Position numbers and translations under genes: made by a program
Source: Pantoea sp. alder81
Lineage (GTDB): Bacteria; Pseudomonadota; Gammaproteobacteria; Enterobacterales; Enterobacteriaceae
Reading direction: 5' to 3'
Assembly (NCBI RefSeq): GCF_020179835.1
Contig: NZ_JAIUDA010000002.1
Span: 682,001-746,000 of the forward strand
Length of the DNA: 64,000 nt
The notes under the pieces: model-generated
What the model saw: only the letters and a program-made list of their open reading frames with translations
What the model was told of the DNA's origin: nothing
Databases searched by the model: none
Part shown: positions 61,852 through 64,000 of the stretch, one piece after another
Position numbering within the stretch: position 1 is the stretch's first letter
How the letters are laid out: the number at the start of each line of letters is the position of its first letter

Positions 61852-62649
61852 TTACAGCGTGGCCATCCACGCCAGCAACGCGCTGCCATGGCTATCCCAC
61901 AATAATTTCGCGCTCATCACGGCCGATACGGTCACCACCATCGGGCGGATCAGCTTCTGACCGCGGCTCAGCACCAGCTTTGCGCCAAGACGCGCACCGA
62001 CAAATGCGCCGATCAGCATAATGACGCCGGTGCCCCATACCACTTTTCCACCAAACATAAAGAACAGCAGACTGCCAAAGTTTGAGGTGAAATTTAAGAC
62101 TTTGGCGTGAGCAGTGGCTTTGGCCAAATTGAAGCCACAAAGCGTGACAAATGCCAGGGCATAAAACGAACCGGCACCTGGTCCGAAAAAGCCGTCATAG
62201 AAACCGACGCAACCGCCGCCCACCAGCGCGTACGCCAAACCTTGCATGCGATGCTCACGATCCGACTCGCCCAGCCGCGGCATCAGCAGGAACCATAAAC
62301 CGATACTGATCAGCAGGATCGGCAGAATCTGGCGCAGCACATCGGCGTTGATGTGCTGAATCAGCACCGTGCCGCATATTGCACCAATAAAGGTCATGGC
62401 GATGTTCAGCCGCTGCTCACGCAATTTGACGGCACCGCGACGCACAAAGTAGAGGCTGGCAGAGAAAGATCCCCCTACCGACTGTAATTTATTGGTGGCT
62501 AGCGCCTGCGCGGGAGAGAGCCCCGCAGCGAGTAGTGAAGGAACGGTGAGTAAACCACCGCCGCCAGCGATGGAGTCAATAAACGCGGCCAGCACGGCAA
62601 CCAGGAACAGCACGCCCAGCAACAGCGGGCTAACAACAAAGAGGTCCAT
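61852..62649 (-). CDS. yfcA: TSUP-family membrane transporter YfcA
   Basis: Sulfite exporter TauE/SafE (TSUP) family permease with about eight helices; the substrate is unknown. The 265 residues match E. coli YfcA with the twin family motifs in each half: AAFIDSIAGGGGLLTVPSLL near residue 21, and the second at VGGGCVGFYDGFFGPGAGSF near residue 142. A decayed intergenic repeat separates it from mepA. Confidence 0.94.
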   Translation of the reverse strand: MDLFVVSPLLLGVLFLVAVLAAFIDSIAGGGGLLTVPSLLAAGLSPAQALATNKLQSVGGSFSASLYFVRRGAVKLREQRLNIAMTFIGAICGTVLIQHINADVLRQILPILLISIGLWFLLMPRLGESDREHRMQGLAYALVGGGCVGFYDGFFGPGAGSFYALAFVTLCGFNLAKATAHAKVLNFTSNFGSLLFFMFGGKVVWGTGVIMLIGAFVGARLGAKLVLSRGQKLIRPMVVTVSAVMSAKLLWDSHGSALLAWMATL

Positions 62650-62685
62650 TTTTTTCTCGTAAAGTTAACCACGACCATTCTCGAC

Positions 62686-62780
62686 CAGGCAGGCGGTCAG
62701 TTCGCTCCCCCACGGCTGACAAAAGTCAGTGACCGGGGAAGAGAGCGTCGCCATTGCACCTGAGGCAGGAAGCATTCAGG
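62686..62780. repeat. Decayed palindromic intergenic repeat between mepA and yfcA
   Basis: GGCGGTCAG, CCCCCACGGCTGACAAAAGT, CAGTGACCGGGG, CGCCATTGCACCTGAGGCAG and AAGCATTCAGG follow the order of the other copies in this window but with many substitutions. The centre is a CTGAC/GTCAG hairpin (62716-62720 with 62725-62729). It abuts the mepA stop. Confidence 0.55.
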
Positions 62781-63605
62781 TTAGAGTAAATGACGATCCA
62801 ACAGTGCCTGACAGGATGGCGGTAACGGCGGCGGCGTTTTTTTCACAGGTGGAGAACTACCGGGTTTTTTCGGCAGAAACCAGCTGTCTAACTCCGCACC
62901 ACAACCATCGCCCGGTGGTGGTGCCGCCTGATCTTCGCACTCCAGGCTGCCAGCCGGGCAGCGCAAACGCACGTGCATATGCGCACGATGGGCAAACCAC
63001 GGGCGCACTTTATTTAGCCACGCACGATCGCTTCCGGCGTCAGCGCAAAGCTGTTTTTTAATCGCCGGATTGACGAAGATACGCGTCACTTCATCGTCTT
63101 TCGCTGCCAGCTTAATCAGGCTATCGATCTGCGGCTGCCAATGACGCGCAATCACTTGCTTGTCATCCGGCGCGACCAAATCCAGCGGCTGTGGCTTCAG
63201 CAATTGCTGCGCCGTCCAGCGATTTTGCGGCAGCTGCAGCCAGATATCGACATCCAGCCCGGTTTGATGGCTGGCATGCCCGCTGCTAAAGCGCCCGCCG
63301 GCCGCCATGCCCATATCACCAATCAACACCTGCCCCAGCTGCAGTTGATGCACCTGAGTACTGAGCCGCTGAATAAAGGCAATCAGATCGGGATGGCCGT
63401 AATAACGCCGCTGATCCTGGCGCATTACCTGATAATGAGGCGAATTGAGTGGCAGCTGCTGAGCGCCGACAATACAGCCGTTGGCGAAACCGCCAATCGA
63501 CTGTGGGCTGCCAGCAATCGGCTGATGGATTTGCTGCCACGGCGTGGCAGCAAGGGCAGCCGCACTGCACAACAGCGCGGCGACGGTGATGAGCAGGCGG
63601 CGCAT
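62781..63605 (-). CDS. mepA: Penicillin-insensitive murein endopeptidase
   Basis: Periplasmic zinc LAS-type endopeptidase that cleaves D-Ala-meso-DAP cross-links in peptidoglycan. The 274 residues start with a signal peptide ([19 protein letters not shown]). The zinc ligands are His113 and Asp120 in [15 protein letters not shown] and a later His in HRAHMHVRL, with Cys pairs in the C-terminal half and a Pro-rich tail ([18 protein letters not shown]). I start at ATG 63603-63605 rather than 17 codons upstream, which would overlap aroC. It follows aroC by 7 bp, as in E. coli. Confidence 0.96.
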   Translation of the reverse strand: MRRLLITVAALLCSAAALAATPWQQIHQPIAGSPQSIGGFANGCIVGAQQLPLNSPHYQVMRQDQRRYYGHPDLIAFIQRLSTQVHQLQLGQVLIGDMGMAAGGRFSSGHASHQTGLDVDIWLQLPQNRWTAQQLLKPQPLDLVAPDDKQVIARHWQPQIDSLIKLAAKDDEVTRIFVNPAIKKQLCADAGSDRAWLNKVRPWFAHRAHMHVRLRCPAGSLECEDQAAPPPGDGCGAELDSWFLPKKPGSSPPVKKTPPPLPPSCQALLDRHLL

Positions 63606-63612
63606 CTGTGGC

Positions 63613-64000
63613 TTACCAGCGCGGAACGCTGCTGTTGACGTCACCGTTCTGCGCACGCTGGCGCAGCAGGTGATCCATCAACACAATTGCCATCATCGCT
63701 TCGGCAATCGGCACCGCGCGAATGCCCACGCAAGGATCGTGGCGACCTTTGGTGATCATCTCCACTTCTTCGCCGTCTCGGGTGATGGTTTTACCCGGAA
63801 CGGTGATACTGGAAGTGGGTTTCATCGCCAGGTTCGCACTGATGGTCTGGCCGCTGCTGATGCCACCCAAAATGCCACCAGCGTGATTACTCTGGAAACC
63901 GTCAGCACGAATCTCATCACGATGCTGGCTACCGCGCTGGTTAATCACCGCGAAACCGTCACCGATTTCCACACCTTTCACTGCGTTAATGCTCATCAGC
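63613..64000 (-). CDS. aroC: Chorismate synthase, C-terminal part
   Basis: Makes chorismate from 5-enolpyruvylshikimate 3-phosphate with reduced FMN, the last common step of aromatic synthesis. Only the last 128 codons are in the window. Family signatures [50 protein letters not shown] and [13 protein letters not shown] are present; the C-terminus ends SSVPRW. The gene continues past base 64000. It is immediately upstream of mepA in one operon. Confidence 0.96.
   Translation of the reverse strand, partial: LMSINAVKGVEIGDGFAVINQRGSQHRDEIRADGFQSNHAGGILGGISSGQTISANLAMKPTSSITVPGKTITRDGEEVEMITKGRHDPCVGIRAVPIAEAMMAIVLMDHLLRQRAQNGDVNSSVPRW

Overview
This window is a chromosomal segment of a member of the Enterobacterales, most likely Erwiniaceae and probably Pantoea or a close relative. 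Gene content and order follow the E. coli backbone from nuo through ackA-pta, the yfc genes, his transport, purF-cvpA-dedD-folC-accD, truA-usg-pdxB, flk, fabB and mnmC to aroC. The proteins look orthologous to E. coli K-12 but clearly diverged. There are no rRNA or tRNA genes, no CRISPR array, no insertion sequence and no prophage gene.

Layout. (1) 1-12629, minus: nuoM (partial) to nuoA, respiratory complex I, followed by a 660-bp regulatory gap. (2) 13290-19229: lrhA (minus), a 967-bp gap, alaA and yfbR (plus), then hxpA, yfbU and yfbV (minus). (3) 19230-22650: ackA-pta, the acetate overflow and acetyl-phosphate pathway. (4) 22651-23297: a repeat-packed spacer with 23-bp and 103-bp tandem repeats and a long inverted repeat. 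(5) 23298-27001: a puuE/gabT-type aminotransferase, yfcD, yfcF and yfcH; the yfcC, yfcE, yfcG and folX genes found here in E. coli are absent. (6) 27034-32344: an inserted D-arabinitol-type catabolic operon dalD-dalK-dalT with divergent regulator dalR and a CRP-like site between them. (7) 32354-36020: a 43-bp tandem repeat, then the histidine/basic amino acid ABC importer hisJQMP without argT, preceded by a sigma-54 promoter and NtrC-like sites. (8) 36011-42099, minus: accD-folC-dedD-cvpA-purF-ubiX with a PurR box. (9) 42232-45974, minus: pdxB-usg-truA-dedA. (10) 46033-52900: an accessory block between pdxB and flk, made of an AraC-type regulator with a divergent EamA exporter and a two-component system TctD-TctE divergent from the tricarboxylate transporter tctCBA. 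(11) 53021-57164: flk, a rhodanese, a MocR-type regulator and yfcJ. (12) 57384-64000: fabB, mnmC, yfcL, epmC, yfcA, mepA and partial aroC.

The coding content is mostly familiar. The less expected material is in the gaps: at least five copies, in different states of decay, of one approximately 120-bp palindromic intergenic repeat; two unrelated tandem-repeat blocks; and several operator-like dyads or direct repeats that match the class of the adjacent regulator (NtrC/sigma-54, CRP, OmpR-type, MocR, AraC, FabR, PurR). No new multi-gene system was identified. The pta-puuE spacer and the nitrogen-control region of hisJQMP are the parts most worth a second look.
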